The translations under genes were made by a program, and so were the position numbers. Shown piece by piece: positions 1-8,365 of a stretch of 64,000 nucleotides of DNA (the stretch's first letter is position 1; each line of letters starts with the position of its first letter). The notes beneath the pieces were generated by a model. That model searched no databases. It saw only the letters and a list, made by a program, of their open reading frames with translations, and had not been told where the DNA came from. Where the stretch lies: positions 434,001-498,000 of the forward strand of contig NZ_JANIBO010000002.1 in assembly GCF_024506395.1 (NCBI RefSeq), read 5' to 3'. Source of the DNA: Cetobacterium sp. NK01. Its GTDB lineage: Bacteria > Fusobacteriota > Fusobacteriia > Fusobacteriales > Fusobacteriaceae.

Positions 1-1071
1 GCGAGTGCATTTTTCGGTATGGCTACAGTTTATGTTGAAGCAATTTTAGGTCAAGTATTTAAAAGAAGAGTAGATGGTCAGATTACAGGAGGACCAGCAT
101 ACTATATTGAGAATTCAATTAAAAATAAAAAGATAGCAAAAGGATTAGCATATTTCTTTGCAGTTGCATGTATAGCAGCTCTAGGGCTTATGGGAAACGC
201 TGTTCAAGCAAACTCAATCTCTGCAGCATTTAATAAAGCATTTGGTGTATCGCCAGCACTTGTAGGAATTGTAATATCTGTTTTAGCAGGATTTGTTTTC
301 TTTGGAGGAATAAAAAGAATAGCATCTGTAACTGAAAAAATAGTACCAGTTATGGCAGGACTGTATATAGTTGCGTGTATTGTAATAATAACAATAAATT
401 ACCAAGAGGTAATTCCAGCAATAACATCTATTTTCTACTCGGCATTTAATCCACAAGCTGCTTTAGGAGGAGCTATGGGAGTTACAGTAAAACAAGCTGT
501 TAGATATGGAGTGGCAAGAGGATTATTTTCTAATGAAGCAGGTATGGGATCAACACCACATGCACATGCAATAGCTAAAGTTCCTCATCCAGGAGAACAA
601 GGAATTGTAGCTGTTATAACAGTATTTATAGATACATTTATAGTTTTAACAGGAACAGCACTTGTAATTTTAACATCAAAAGTATCTTTAACATCTGGAG
701 CAGGAATTGTTTTAACTCAAGGAGCTTTTAGTGAAACATTAGGAGTTTTTGGAGATACATTTATTGCAGTATGTTTATTATTCTTCGCTTTTTCAACAAT
801 TGTGGGATGGTATTTCTTTGGAGAAGCAAATGTAAGATATATATTTAAAAGTAAAAAATCAGTTAATGTATATAGAGCAATAGTTATGATTATGATTGTT
901 TTAGGATCGATGATGAAGGTTGAATTAGTATGGGAATTAGCAGATATGTTTAATGGAATGATGGTTTTACCAAATTTAATAGCTCTTTTATCCTTAGGAA
1001 AATATGCTAGAACAGCCATGAAAGAATATGATAGAATCCCAGAAGAGGAAGGAAAAAAAATTATAGCTTAA
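1..1071 (+). CDS. Sodium:alanine/glycine symporter (AGCS family), 5' truncated by window edge
   Basis: The reading frame is open from base 1, so the N-terminus lies outside the window; 356 residues are visible. The protein is a polytopic inner-membrane carrier with many hydrophobic helices. The family signature is clear around bases 500-560 (RGLFSNEAGMGSTPHAHA), matching the conserved Asn-Glu-Ala-Gly-x-Gly-Ser region of AGCS transporters that co-transport Na+ and alanine or glycine. The C-terminus ends in a charged cytoplasmic tail. The ATG at 19 is internal, because the family sequence continues upstream in frame. Substrate is inferred from the family only. Confidence 0.93.
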   Translation, partial: ASAFFGMATVYVEAILGQVFKRRVDGQITGGPAYYIENSIKNKKIAKGLAYFFAVACIAALGLMGNAVQANSISAAFNKAFGVSPALVGIVISVLAGFVFFGGIKRIASVTEKIVPVMAGLYIVACIVIITINYQEVIPAITSIFYSAFNPQAALGGAMGVTVKQAVRYGVARGLFSNEAGMGSTPHAHAIAKVPHPGEQGIVAVITVFIDTFIVLTGTALVILTSKVSLTSGAGIVLTQGAFSETLGVFGDTFIAVCLLFFAFSTIVGWYFFGEANVRYIFKSKKSVNVYRAIVMIMIVLGSMMKVELVWELADMFNGMMVLPNLIALLSLGKYARTAMKEYDRIPEEEGKKIIA

Positions 1072-1129
1072 AAATTGAGTGAAAAATGAGAAAAAAGTGA
1101 TTAAAATTAGTATCAAATGTATTTTTTTA

Positions 1130-1159
1130 TTGACATAAAATAGTAGTATACAGTATAAT
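1130..1159 (+). promoter_or_regulatory. Sigma-70-type promoter of the FMN-binding protein gene
   Basis: A perfect TTGACA at 1130-1135 and a perfect TATAAT at 1154-1159 are separated by 18 bases. They lie about 35 bases ahead of the start at 1195. Confidence 0.8.
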
Positions 1160-1194
1160 TCATATAAGATTATTTATTAAGAAGGGTGGATTAT

Positions 1195-1500
1195 ATGAAA
1201 AAATTTTTAATATCAATGTTGGTAGTTTTATCAGCAGTAGCTTTTGGAGCTGAAGTAAAAGAAGGAACTGGATTAGGATATGCAGATGATATAAAAGTGG
1301 CAGTAACAATGGACGGAGACAAAATTGTTGCAATTGAAGTAAAAGAGAATAGCGACACTCCAGGAATTGCAAATCCAGCAATTGAGCAATTAACAAAGAA
1401 GGTTATAGAAGCACAATCATCTCAAGTAGATACAGTAGCAGGAGCTACATACACTTCTGAGGGATTCTTAGAAGCAGTAAATAACGCAACAGGAAAGTAA
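1195..1500 (+). CDS. Secreted FMN-binding domain protein with covalent-flavin motif
   Basis: A 101-residue protein. The start at 1195 is preferred over an upstream in-frame GTG at 1186 because an AAGGGTGG ribosome site sits just ahead of it and the signal peptide then begins MKKFLISMLVVLSAVAFGA, with cleavage expected near residue 19. The rest is a minimal FMN_bind domain. Residues 79-85 read DTVAGAT, matching the Dxx(S/T/A)GAT flavinylation motif in which ApbE attaches FMN through phosphate to the threonine, here Thr85. It is therefore probably a periplasmic or surface one-flavin electron carrier. No ApbE or partner reductase is in the window. It has its own promoter and terminator, so it is monocistronic. 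Confidence 0.88.
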   Translation: MKKFLISMLVVLSAVAFGAEVKEGTGLGYADDIKVAVTMDGDKIVAIEVKENSDTPGIANPAIEQLTKKVIEAQSSQVDTVAGATYTSEGFLEAVNNATGK

Positions 1501-1515
1501 TTGATTAATTAACAC

Positions 1516-1545
1516 AAGCTGAGATTAAAATCTCAGCTTTTTTTT
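1516..1545 (+). terminator. Rho-independent terminator after FMN-binding gene
   Basis: A 10-bp stem (AAGCTGAGAT / ATCTCAGCTT) with a 4-base loop is followed by a T-run. Confidence 0.9.
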
Positions 1546-1568
1546 ATAAAAAATTCAGGGGAGAGAAA

Positions 1569-2753
1569 ATGAAAAGAAACACATTAGTAGCACTAGGTTT
1601 AATAGCATTATCAGTTTTAAGTTTTTCACAAGATGGAATGGGAAGAAACAGTAAAAAAAATAGAGTAGATTCTTCTAAAGAAAATTTAGTAGGAGTTGAT
1701 ACATATAGCTTTCATGAAGAAGAGAGATTAAAAAATAGTGGATCAACAGGATTTGTAGAAATAGGAATGGATACAATGATTTTTGAAAGATCAGTAGATG
1801 AGAAAAATAGAGTAGAACCATATTTAGGATTTGAGTTTTTTCCATTTGAAAATTCAAATTTTTATATAGATGGAAAAACATCATATAGACACGAGTACAG
1901 TAGCTCAGAAAAAAGATATGATAAAACAATGGTAGAGCTTTATGGAGGATCTGTTTATAGAAATGGAAAGTTTTTCATAAACTATAAATTTGGAGTAAGA
2001 CAGGATGAACTGAAGCACACAAAAGTTCAACATTCCACAGCCCTTAGATTTATTCCAAAAGCAACATATGACTTTACAGATAAATTTGGATGGTATTTAA
2101 AAGGAGCTGTTGGTTATGCAAAAGTTAAAGGAGATGAAAGAGATCAAATAACTAAAGAATTTAATCTACCTTTTCAAAATGAAGATTATGTAAATAAAAT
2201 AGAAACAGGTTTGAGTTATAGAATAAATAAAACAAAATTATCACTGGGTGTTGTAAATAAATCTAAAGATGAATATGCTGGTGAGAATATTAGATGGTCA
2301 TACTTAGCGAAAGTTGATCATAATCTATATGCAACAAATACTTTACAAGTAAGACCTTATATTTGGGGATTTTTAAATCCTGAAGTTGAAACAGGAGGAA
2401 ATAGAAATAAAACAACTTTTCATAATGAATTAGGAGCAATGGTTGGAACAAGAGCCATATGGAATCCAACACACGACTTTTCTATAACAGCAGATGTGGT
2501 ATATTTAGCTCAATACAAAAATGTTTCAAATGATGGACAATCATCAGGAGGAAATGTTAACAGTAAATCAGGAGGAAAACCAGGAACTGGAGGAGGAAAT
2601 TCTAATGGATCAGGCTCTGGTGGTTCTGGTAGTGGAAATGGATCAGGCTCAGGAACAGGACCGGGAAGTGGAACAGGTGGAGGATCAAAAAGTATAAAAA
2701 GATCTGTGGAAGAATCTGTAATAATAAGATTAGGATTTAAAAAGTATTTTTAA
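1569..2753 (+). CDS. Outer-membrane beta-barrel protein with Gly/Ser-rich insertion
   Basis: A 394-residue protein with an N-terminal signal peptide (MKRNTLVALGLIALSVLSFS). Alternating amphipathic strands rich in aromatic residues follow, and the protein ends in a strand finishing with Phe (RLGFKKYF), the usual C-terminal signal for barrel insertion. Between the penultimate strand and the last one lies a low-complexity Gly/Ser/Asn stretch of about 55 residues (bases about 2530-2690). It resembles in size and style the barrel at 6491-7432 but is clearly diverged. Substrate is unknown; it may be a porin or adhesin-like barrel. The two-component system immediately downstream has its own possible TATAAT at 2772, so co-regulation is plausible but unproven. 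Confidence 0.75.
   Translation: MKRNTLVALGLIALSVLSFSQDGMGRNSKKNRVDSSKENLVGVDTYSFHEEERLKNSGSTGFVEIGMDTMIFERSVDEKNRVEPYLGFEFFPFENSNFYIDGKTSYRHEYSSSEKRYDKTMVELYGGSVYRNGKFFINYKFGVRQDELKHTKVQHSTALRFIPKATYDFTDKFGWYLKGAVGYAKVKGDERDQITKEFNLPFQNEDYVNKIETGLSYRINKTKLSLGVVNKSKDEYAGENIRWSYLAKVDHNLYATNTLQVRPYIWGFLNPEVETGGNRNKTTFHNELGAMVGTRAIWNPTHDFSITADVVYLAQYKNVSNDGQSSGGNVNSKSGGKPGTGGGNSNGSGSGGSGSGNGSGSGTGPGSGTGGGSKSIKRSVEESVIIRLGFKKYF
2530..2690 (+). repeat. Gly/Ser-codon low-complexity tract inside the OMP gene
   Basis: Degenerate GGA/TCA/GGT/AGT codon repeats encode a Gly- and Ser-rich loop, interrupted by Asn, Lys, Pro and Thr. The repeat is imperfect at DNA level. Confidence 0.8.
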
Positions 2754-2808
2754 AAATAGATAAATATTTGATATAATAACCTTAATAAAATACAAGAGGT
2801 GTTAATTT

Positions 2809-3465
2809 ATGAAAAGGTTATTAATTATTGAAGACGAAAAAGAATTGGCTCTCTCTTTGGAGAGTCATTTTTTTAATCTGGGGATAGAGATAAAAATTGC
2901 TTTAGATGGTAAAAATGGAATAGAATATTTTGAAAGTTTTAAGCCAGATTTAGTATTGTTAGATGTAAATTTACCATTAAAAAATGGTTGGGAAATCTGC
3001 GAATATATTAGAAAAAAATCTGAAATCCCGATAATTATGATGACAGCAAGAGATTCAGAATTAGATGAGATACATGGACTAGAAATTGGTGCAGATGACT
3101 ATATAATAAAACCTTTTAGTATGAATGTACTTTCAACTAAAATAAAAAAATATTTAAAATTAAACCTTCAAACAGAATATTTTTACAAGGGATTAGAATA
3201 TTCTTTTAAAGATGAAATATTAAAAATAGATAATGAAAGAGTAAATCTTTCAACGAGAGAGAAGAATTTATTAGAATATTTCATAAAAAATAAAAATAAA
3301 CCATTAAGTAGAAATAATATTTTGTTAGAGATTTGGGGAATCGATAATGAATTTGATGAAAGAGCTTCAGATACATTAGTAAAGAGACTGAGAAAAAAAC
3401 TAGATGGTTATGAAGAGCTAATTGGAACAGTTAGAGGAGTTGGATATATTTTTGAGGAGAAATAG
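2809..3465 (+). CDS. OmpR/PhoB-family response regulator
   Basis: 218 residues. The N-terminal receiver domain (about 1-115) has the acidic pair E8/D9, the phospho-acceptor Asp52 (LLDVNLP), Thr in MMTARD and Lys in IIKPF. The C-terminal winged-helix domain (about 125-218) carries the family elements LSTREKNLLEYF and RVRxxR-like ...VKRLRKKLDG, ending RGVGYIFE. It is a DNA-binding transcription regulator activated by phosphorylation. The reading frame overlaps the start of the histidine kinase gene downstream, implying translational coupling. Targets are unknown; the adjacent outer-membrane protein, or the direct-repeat promoter at 7447-7504, are reasonable candidates. Confidence 0.95.
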   Translation: MKRLLIIEDEKELALSLESHFFNLGIEIKIALDGKNGIEYFESFKPDLVLLDVNLPLKNGWEICEYIRKKSEIPIIMMTARDSELDEIHGLEIGADDYIIKPFSMNVLSTKIKKYLKLNLQTEYFYKGLEYSFKDEILKIDNERVNLSTREKNLLEYFIKNKNKPLSRNNILLEIWGIDNEFDERASDTLVKRLRKKLDGYEELIGTVRGVGYIFEEK

Positions 3466-4768
3466 TTTATCAACAAAAATTTTTATATACTCAGCATTAA
3501 TTATAGTAATTGCTATGGGTATTAGTTATAGTATTAGTATATTTTTTTTAGAACAACATTTCATATCAGAAAGGAAAGAAGAGTTTCCTAAAATAGCAAA
3601 AAAGATTGAATACCTTTTAAATGTAGGAAAAGATTTTGAATTAGAAAGTTATATAAAAAATTTAAAAGAAAAAAAAGATATAACAGTTTTAATAATGGAT
3701 GAAAAAGAAAAAAGATGGATAAATAATAGAGGTGGAAGTGGCGGTGGATTTTTAATTGAAAGCTTAGAAAGTAAAAAATTTCTCATAAAAAATCAAAGGC
3801 TAACAGAAGCTAAAATTTTATTATATAATGAAAAAATAGAAAATAGATGGGTATCAATAAGAACATCATTATCTATTTTAAATTATTACAAAAAGGAGAT
3901 TGGATATTTTAATTTAATAGGAGCTTTTATAGCAATTTTAATAAGTTTGATTTTTGGTAAATTATTTTCAAAAAAATTTGTGAAAGATATTGAAGTATTA
4001 CAAAATAAGACAGAGGAAATTTCAAAATTGAACTTTAAATCTAATGCTGATATAGATAGAGAGGATGAACTTGGATTATTGAGTAAAAATATAGATAAAA
4101 TGAGCAAAAAATTAGAAATTGCAATTAATGATTTAGAATCATTTGTTTCTAATACATCTCATGAATTAAAAACACCCATTGCAATAATATCATCTAAAGT
4201 ACAAGTCTTAATGAAAAACCAAGATACAGACTCAAAAACTTTAGATATGTATAAAACTATATTGAGAGAAAGCTATTATACAAAAGAATTAATTTCAAAA
4301 TTGTTAATTTTATCGAAACTAGATGTTTTAAAAAGTTTAAAAAAAGAAAAAATAAATTTGAAAGATTTGATTTATAAAATAATAGAACGATATGATTACC
4401 TAGAGCTCTCTAAAAATTTAACAGTAAGTTCAGAGATAGAAAATACAACTATATATATAGATAAGGAATTTTTTCAAATTGCCTTAGAAAATATAATACA
4501 AAATAGTTTAAAGTATTGTGAAGAAAATAATGAAGTAAATATACAGCTAAAAAATGGTATTTTGAAAATAGAAAATAAGATATCAGATAATAGAATTATT
4601 GATTTAGAAAAGATATTTATTCCTTTTAATAGAGGAGAGAATTATTCTCGTATAGAGGGGAACGGACTAGGATTAACATTGGTAAAAAAAATATTTTTAT
4701 TACTAGATATTAAATATCAGGTTTCTATTGAAGATGAAAAGTTTAAATTTATCATATATTTAAAATAA
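3452..4768 (+). CDS. Sensor histidine kinase
   Basis: About 438 residues if initiated at the TTG at 3452; alternative TTG codons at 3422 and 3440 are in frame, and the exact start is unsure because all lie inside the regulator gene. Two transmembrane helices bracket a short extracytoplasmic sensor of about 120 residues that contains a small Gly-rich loop (GGSGGG). A HAMP-like linker follows, then the dimerisation box with SHELKTP (phospho-His about residue 237) and an HATPase_c domain with the N-box NIIQNSLKY and G-box GNGLGLTL. It is the cognate partner of the upstream regulator. The ligand is unknown. Confidence 0.92.
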   Translation: MRRNSLSTKIFIYSALIIVIAMGISYSISIFFLEQHFISERKEEFPKIAKKIEYLLNVGKDFELESYIKNLKEKKDITVLIMDEKEKRWINNRGGSGGGFLIESLESKKFLIKNQRLTEAKILLYNEKIENRWVSIRTSLSILNYYKKEIGYFNLIGAFIAILISLIFGKLFSKKFVKDIEVLQNKTEEISKLNFKSNADIDREDELGLLSKNIDKMSKKLEIAINDLESFVSNTSHELKTPIAIISSKVQVLMKNQDTDSKTLDMYKTILRESYYTKELISKLLILSKLDVLKSLKKEKINLKDLIYKIIERYDYLELSKNLTVSSEIENTTIYIDKEFFQIALENIIQNSLKYCEENNEVNIQLKNGILKIENKISDNRIIDLEKIFIPFNRGENYSRIEGNGLGLTLVKKIFLLLDIKYQVSIEDEKFKFIIYLK

Positions 4769-4769
4769 A

Positions 4770-4790
4770 AACTCGGAAGTTTTCCGAGTT
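4770..4790. terminator. Bidirectional terminator between kinase and EpsG-like gene
   Basis: The inverted repeat AACTCGGAA / TTCCGAGTT with a 3-base loop is flanked by A and T runs on both sides, between convergent genes. Confidence 0.88.
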
Positions 4791-4792
4791 TT

Positions 4793-5812
4793 TTAAATTA
4801 ACCAAGTTTTATAATTGTAAATTGCATAAGCAGTTACAGTATCATAGTATTTAAAAGTAAAATACGCACATAAAAAAATAAATATTAGATACTTTAAATA
4901 TTTATTTTTTATTCTTGAAAGCAATAGTGGAATTCCAATGAAAATACCTAATCTAAAGAAGTCTAAAAATCTTAAAATAATAGCAAATCTATAAAATGCA
5001 ATGAAAATAAAAAGAGCAAATATATTAAGATTTATAATAATATTTTCTTTAGAAGTATTATTTTTTACAAAAATTAACATAACTATAACAAAAATAAGTA
5101 GTTCTAAAAATTCATAAAAATTTCCATGTTCAATTATATGACTATATCGATTTAAACGTTCACTTAGACCTAAAAATGATATATTGAGTTTAAAAATAAT
5201 GAAAGAAAGAGGGTTAATAATAAGTGATAACATAAATAATAAACTTAAAGATTTTTTTGTAAAGCGATAGTTTAATAAAAAATAAAAAGGATATAAAATT
5301 ATTGCTGTTTTATGAAAAAAGCATGCTAATGTGATTAACAATATATATGGAATAAATTTTCTTTCAATAATATATTTTAAGCTTATCCAAAAAATTAATA
5401 TAGCGATAAAATTTCGAATAATAGTAAAGTTATGCCAATAATAAAAAGTTGCTAAATATATTAAAAAAGAAAATGTAGGATAGTTACTGTAATATACAAA
5501 TAGTTTATAGATAATAAAATTAAATAAAAAACTTAAAAAAAGAAGAAAAAAATTGTAATTTAAACCAATAAACTTAAAAAAATCTCTAAATAAAACAAAA
5601 AAAATTTCGTAACCATAGGGATTTTGAAAAAACGGGAGTTCATAAAAATATTTATAAACATGATAATCATAACCACCTACATTAACTCTAGTTCCACTAT
5701 AAATAGATAGGATAAATACTGGCAATAAAAGTAAAAATTTTTCATAGGGATCCTCTGTAAAAAATATTGTATAAAAAAGAAATATTCCAAATATTCCAAG
5801 AACAAAAATCAT
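4793..5812 (-). CDS. EpsG/Wzy-like polysaccharide polymerase
   Basis: A 339-residue, highly hydrophobic protein with about ten predicted membrane helices. It shows the EpsG-family pattern: an early loop with GTRVNVGGYDYHVYKYFYE, a mid-protein IIRNFIA segment after a YWHNFTI stretch, and an FHKTAI motif. Such proteins polymerise exopolysaccharide or O-antigen repeat units in the inner membrane. The gene overlaps the preceding Wzz-like gene by 4 bases (ATGA-type), so they are co-translated. No glycosyltransferase genes are adjacent, which is unusual for a polymerase. Confidence 0.8.
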   Translation of the reverse strand: MIFVLGIFGIFLFYTIFFTEDPYEKFLLLLPVFILSIYSGTRVNVGGYDYHVYKYFYELPFFQNPYGYEIFFVLFRDFFKFIGLNYNFFLLFLSFLFNFIIYKLFVYYSNYPTFSFLIYLATFYYWHNFTIIRNFIAILIFWISLKYIIERKFIPYILLITLACFFHKTAIILYPFYFLLNYRFTKKSLSLLFMLSLIINPLSFIIFKLNISFLGLSERLNRYSHIIEHGNFYEFLELLIFVIVMLIFVKNNTSKENIIINLNIFALFIFIAFYRFAIILRFLDFFRLGIFIGIPLLLSRIKNKYLKYLIFIFLCAYFTFKYYDTVTAYAIYNYKTWLI

Positions 5813-6408
5813 AGCTCATCAACTCTTTCTTTAATAATAACACTAGTTAAAGAAATAAAGAGTGAAAAAATAAAACCAAAAAATATAATAAGGTATCTTT
5901 TATCAACAATTTCTATTGAGTTAGCTTTAATAATTAAAGGAAATGATTTTGCAGGATTTTCCAATAAAAACTTATATTTATTCTCCTCATCTAAGGAACT
6001 AGCATACAATAATTTTTCTTTTAAAAACTCGAGATTTGTGGTGATAATATGACTTAAAAAATTATTAACCTCATCGATTGGTATATTAGGATTGACAGAT
6101 TGACTAATAAGAGTATATATGCCATTTCCACTATTAAAAGATATCTTTAGACTATCACTCTTTATAAGACTTGGAATATAGAGTCCACCATCTCCAGGAG
6201 TAAAACTTTCATATGTTACAATTCCATTGATATCTATTTTTGTGGTTTTCAAAGTTCCTTCTGGTTCAATATAACGAAATAAGCCTTTAGATGAGTACAA
6301 TACAGGAGTAGTTATATAAAAATAAAAAGTAAGTATTAATCCAATACTAAAAATAGAAAGAAATAGATATTTATGTATTTTAATAATTTTGAAAAAATCT
6401 TTAGACAT
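5809..6408 (-). CDS. Wzz-type polysaccharide chain-length determinant
   Basis: A 199-residue protein with one membrane helix near the N-terminus (about 14-33), an extracytoplasmic region of about 130 residues and a second helix near the C-terminus (about 168-190), the topology of Wzz polysaccharide co-polymerases. It is smaller than typical Wzz (about 300 residues), so the periplasmic helical arm is reduced. It lies upstream of and overlaps the EpsG-like gene, which it probably regulates for chain length. Confidence 0.75.
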   Translation of the reverse strand: MSKDFFKIIKIHKYLFLSIFSIGLILTFYFYITTPVLYSSKGLFRYIEPEGTLKTTKIDINGIVTYESFTPGDGGLYIPSLIKSDSLKISFNSGNGIYTLISQSVNPNIPIDEVNNFLSHIITTNLEFLKEKLLYASSLDEENKYKFLLENPAKSFPLIIKANSIEIVDKRYLIIFFGFIFSLFISLTSVIIKERVDEL

Positions 6409-6461
6409 TTTAACCTCCAGTATATTCTTTTCTCTTTAAATATAATACTGAAAAAAACAAA

Positions 6462-6486
6462 AAAACCTCTTTATTAAAGAGGTTTT
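6462..6486 (-). terminator. Terminator after KdgM-like OMP gene
   Basis: AAACCTCTTTA / TTAAAGAGGTTT forms a long stem just past the stop at 6491. On the minus strand it is followed by a T-rich run. Confidence 0.8.
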
Positions 6487-6490
6487 AAAA

Positions 6491-7432
6491 TTAGAATGAG
6501 TATTTAATTGCACCAGAATAGAACCAGTGGTCTTTGTTTCCATCTCCACCTTTATTTGTATTATCATCTCTCCATTCGTAGTTAACCTTAGCTATAAGCT
6601 CGATATTTTTGGTAATTTTGTAGTGAGTATTAACTCCTAACATATCTCTTTTAACCTCTTTTTTTGTACCATTTGTAGCAACTCTTTCACCATCGATTCC
6701 CCAGAAGAAGAAAGGTACAAGTTTTAGGTTTCTAGTTGGTGAGTAGTGATATCTAAATCTTAATTGAGTGTTATCAACATCATAGTCAAATTTATTAACT
6801 CCACTTGTGTCGTCAGATAGAGCAACTGATAAAGCATGTCTTCTATTGAAAGTGTATCTAGTTCCCCCTTCTAATCTATGCTTATAACCATATCTAGATC
6901 CAGATTTAATATTTCCCGTTGCCCAATTTTTTGAAATATAAGAATCCTTTAATTCAGTATACGCTACAAATCCTCTAGAATATAAACTCCAATTTTTATT
7001 AAGTGTATAAGTAAATTTAGGATAGAATCTATATTCTTTTGCAGAGTCTAAGTTCATATCGTCATTATGGAAATCAGTATACTTTAAACCAATTTCAGGT
7101 CTAAACATAAGTTTTCCCCAAAGGTACATATTTTCAATATAGAACTCTGACATTTCTCTAGTTTCTTCTTTCTTTTTTGAAGTTTTACTTTCATTGAAAA
7201 CTCTATCAGCAAAACCAAATTTAAAAGCAAGCCCTTTATCTTTATTAGGTTTTAAAGTTAAACTAACATTTCCTTCTCTAAAGTTTCTAGAAGCTCCTGC
7301 TTCTTCGTAATCTTTAACTTTAAACCCAACCTCAATATCTCCACCTACTTTATCTAAACTAAAAGCTAAAACAGACGTATTAACTCCTAAAAAAGATGAA
7401 AGTGCAAAAAAAGATATAAATTTATTATTCAT
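6491..7432 (-). CDS. Outer-membrane porin, KdgM/OmpG-like
   Basis: A 313-residue protein with a signal peptide (about 1-23, ending SVLA) and about 12 amphipathic strands rich in Tyr, Phe and Arg; the last strand ends SGAIKYSF. The strand pattern with alternating charged residues (RYHYSPTRNLKLVPFFFWG) recalls oligosaccharide-specific monomeric porins. Substrate is not determinable here. It is monocistronic, with its own promoter (7466-7494) and terminator. The promoter is embedded in an unusual direct-repeat array, suggesting tight regulation. Confidence 0.75.
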   Translation of the reverse strand: MNNKFISFFALSSFLGVNTSVLAFSLDKVGGDIEVGFKVKDYEEAGASRNFREGNVSLTLKPNKDKGLAFKFGFADRVFNESKTSKKKEETREMSEFYIENMYLWGKLMFRPEIGLKYTDFHNDDMNLDSAKEYRFYPKFTYTLNKNWSLYSRGFVAYTELKDSYISKNWATGNIKSGSRYGYKHRLEGGTRYTFNRRHALSVALSDDTSGVNKFDYDVDNTQLRFRYHYSPTRNLKLVPFFFWGIDGERVATNGTKKEVKRDMLGVNTHYKITKNIELIAKVNYEWRDDNTNKGGDGNKDHWFYSGAIKYSF

Positions 7433-7446
7433 AAAACCCCTCCATT

Positions 7447-7504
7447 ATGTCAACTTTATGTCACAATTATACCTTTTTTTTGAAAATATGTCAACTTTAT
7501 GTCA
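7447..7504 (-). repeat. Duplicated TGACATA direct-repeat operator
   Basis: The 17-base plus-strand sequence ATGTCAACTTTATGTCA occurs exactly at 7447-7463 and 7488-7504, 41 bases apart. Each copy contains two TGACAT half-sites 11 bases apart (one helical turn) on the minus strand. One copy overlaps the -35 and the other lies over the predicted transcription start. Tandem direct half-sites at one-turn spacing are typical of OmpR/PhoB-type binding sites. Confidence 0.7.
7466..7494 (-). promoter_or_regulatory. Promoter of KdgM-like porin
   Basis: On the minus strand, a perfect TTGACA (7494-7489) and a perfect TATAAT (7471-7466) are separated by 17 bases. Confidence 0.88.
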
Positions 7505-7511
7505 AAATAAA

Positions 7512-7532
7512 AGAGGCTTTATAAAAGCCTCT
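7512..7532 (-). terminator. Terminator of the ECF transporter operon
   Basis: AGAGGCTT / AAGCCTCT with a 5-base loop lies just beyond the ecfT stop and is followed on the minus strand by a T-rich stretch. Confidence 0.75.
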
Positions 7533-7534
7533 AA

Positions 7535-8365
7535 TTAGTTAAATGGATACCAGAATCCCTTAAGTACATATAATTTTAGATAGATTGAAATGATTAGCAT
7601 TATACTCATTAATAATAGTGTAATAAAATCAATAGAAGTATACTTTTGAGAACTATACCAAGTTCTTTTGCTATTATGACCAAAACCTCTTAAATCCATA
7701 GCATTAGAAACGACTTCTACCCTATTTAAAGATGAAAGAACTAATGGAAATAAAATAGTATTATAATTTTTTAATCTTGTTATAATATTTGCATCTTCTT
7801 TTCTAAATGCTACACCTCTTGCTTCTTGAGCATGCATAATATTTTTAAATTCATCTCTTACATCTGGAATATATCTAAGTGCTATATTAATTGCATAAGC
7901 TACTTTATAGGATACACCAATCTTATTTAAACTACTTGCAAATTTACTAGGATGAGTTGTAAATATAAATAACATCATTATAGGGAAAACAGCAAGATAT
8001 TTCATAGATAAAGTTATTGCAAACCAAACAGTTTCAGCAGAAAGTGTAATCCCTTTTATTGTTAATATTGGAGTAGTAGTTCCAGTTAAAGTAGAACCAT
8101 ATTCAGGAGTAATAACTATTAAAAATATAGAGTTCATAATAGTAAACATAACAATAAATATAAATAAAGGTTTAATTGATTTAAATGGTATTTTTGCAAT
8201 ATATAATAAGCTCATTCCTACAATAAAAAATGTTAAAAATACTCTAAAGTCATTAAATAAAAATACAGATGCAGTCCAAATAAGAAGAAGTAAAAATTTT
8301 ACACTTCCATCGATTCTATGTATTGGAGAGTTTTTATCAATATATAAAGTACCAGCTCTTGACAT
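7535..8365 (-). CDS. ecfT: ECF transporter transmembrane component EcfT (CbiQ family)
   Basis: 276 residues with about five membrane helices. The two cytoplasmic coupling-helix signatures of EcfT, each with an Ala/Leu-Arg-Gly core, are present (AQEARGVAFR near 178 and AMDLRGFGHN near 222). It links the ATPase subunit to the substrate-binding S component. It is the last gene of a four-gene minus-strand operon; its start touches the stop of the ATPase gene. Confidence 0.92.
   Translation of the reverse strand: MSRAGTLYIDKNSPIHRIDGSVKFLLLLIWTASVFLFNDFRVFLTFFIVGMSLLYIAKIPFKSIKPLFIFIVMFTIMNSIFLIVITPEYGSTLTGTTTPILTIKGITLSAETVWFAITLSMKYLAVFPIMMLFIFTTHPSKFASSLNKIGVSYKVAYAINIALRYIPDVRDEFKNIMHAQEARGVAFRKEDANIITRLKNYNTILFPLVLSSLNRVEVVSNAMDLRGFGHNSKRTWYSSQKYTSIDFITLLLMSIMLIISIYLKLYVLKGFWYPFN

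Noticed and set aside
717-1019. 100-codon minus-strand frame inside the AGCS gene
   Set aside because: Shadow of the coding strand with no ribosome site; typical of AT-rich sequence.
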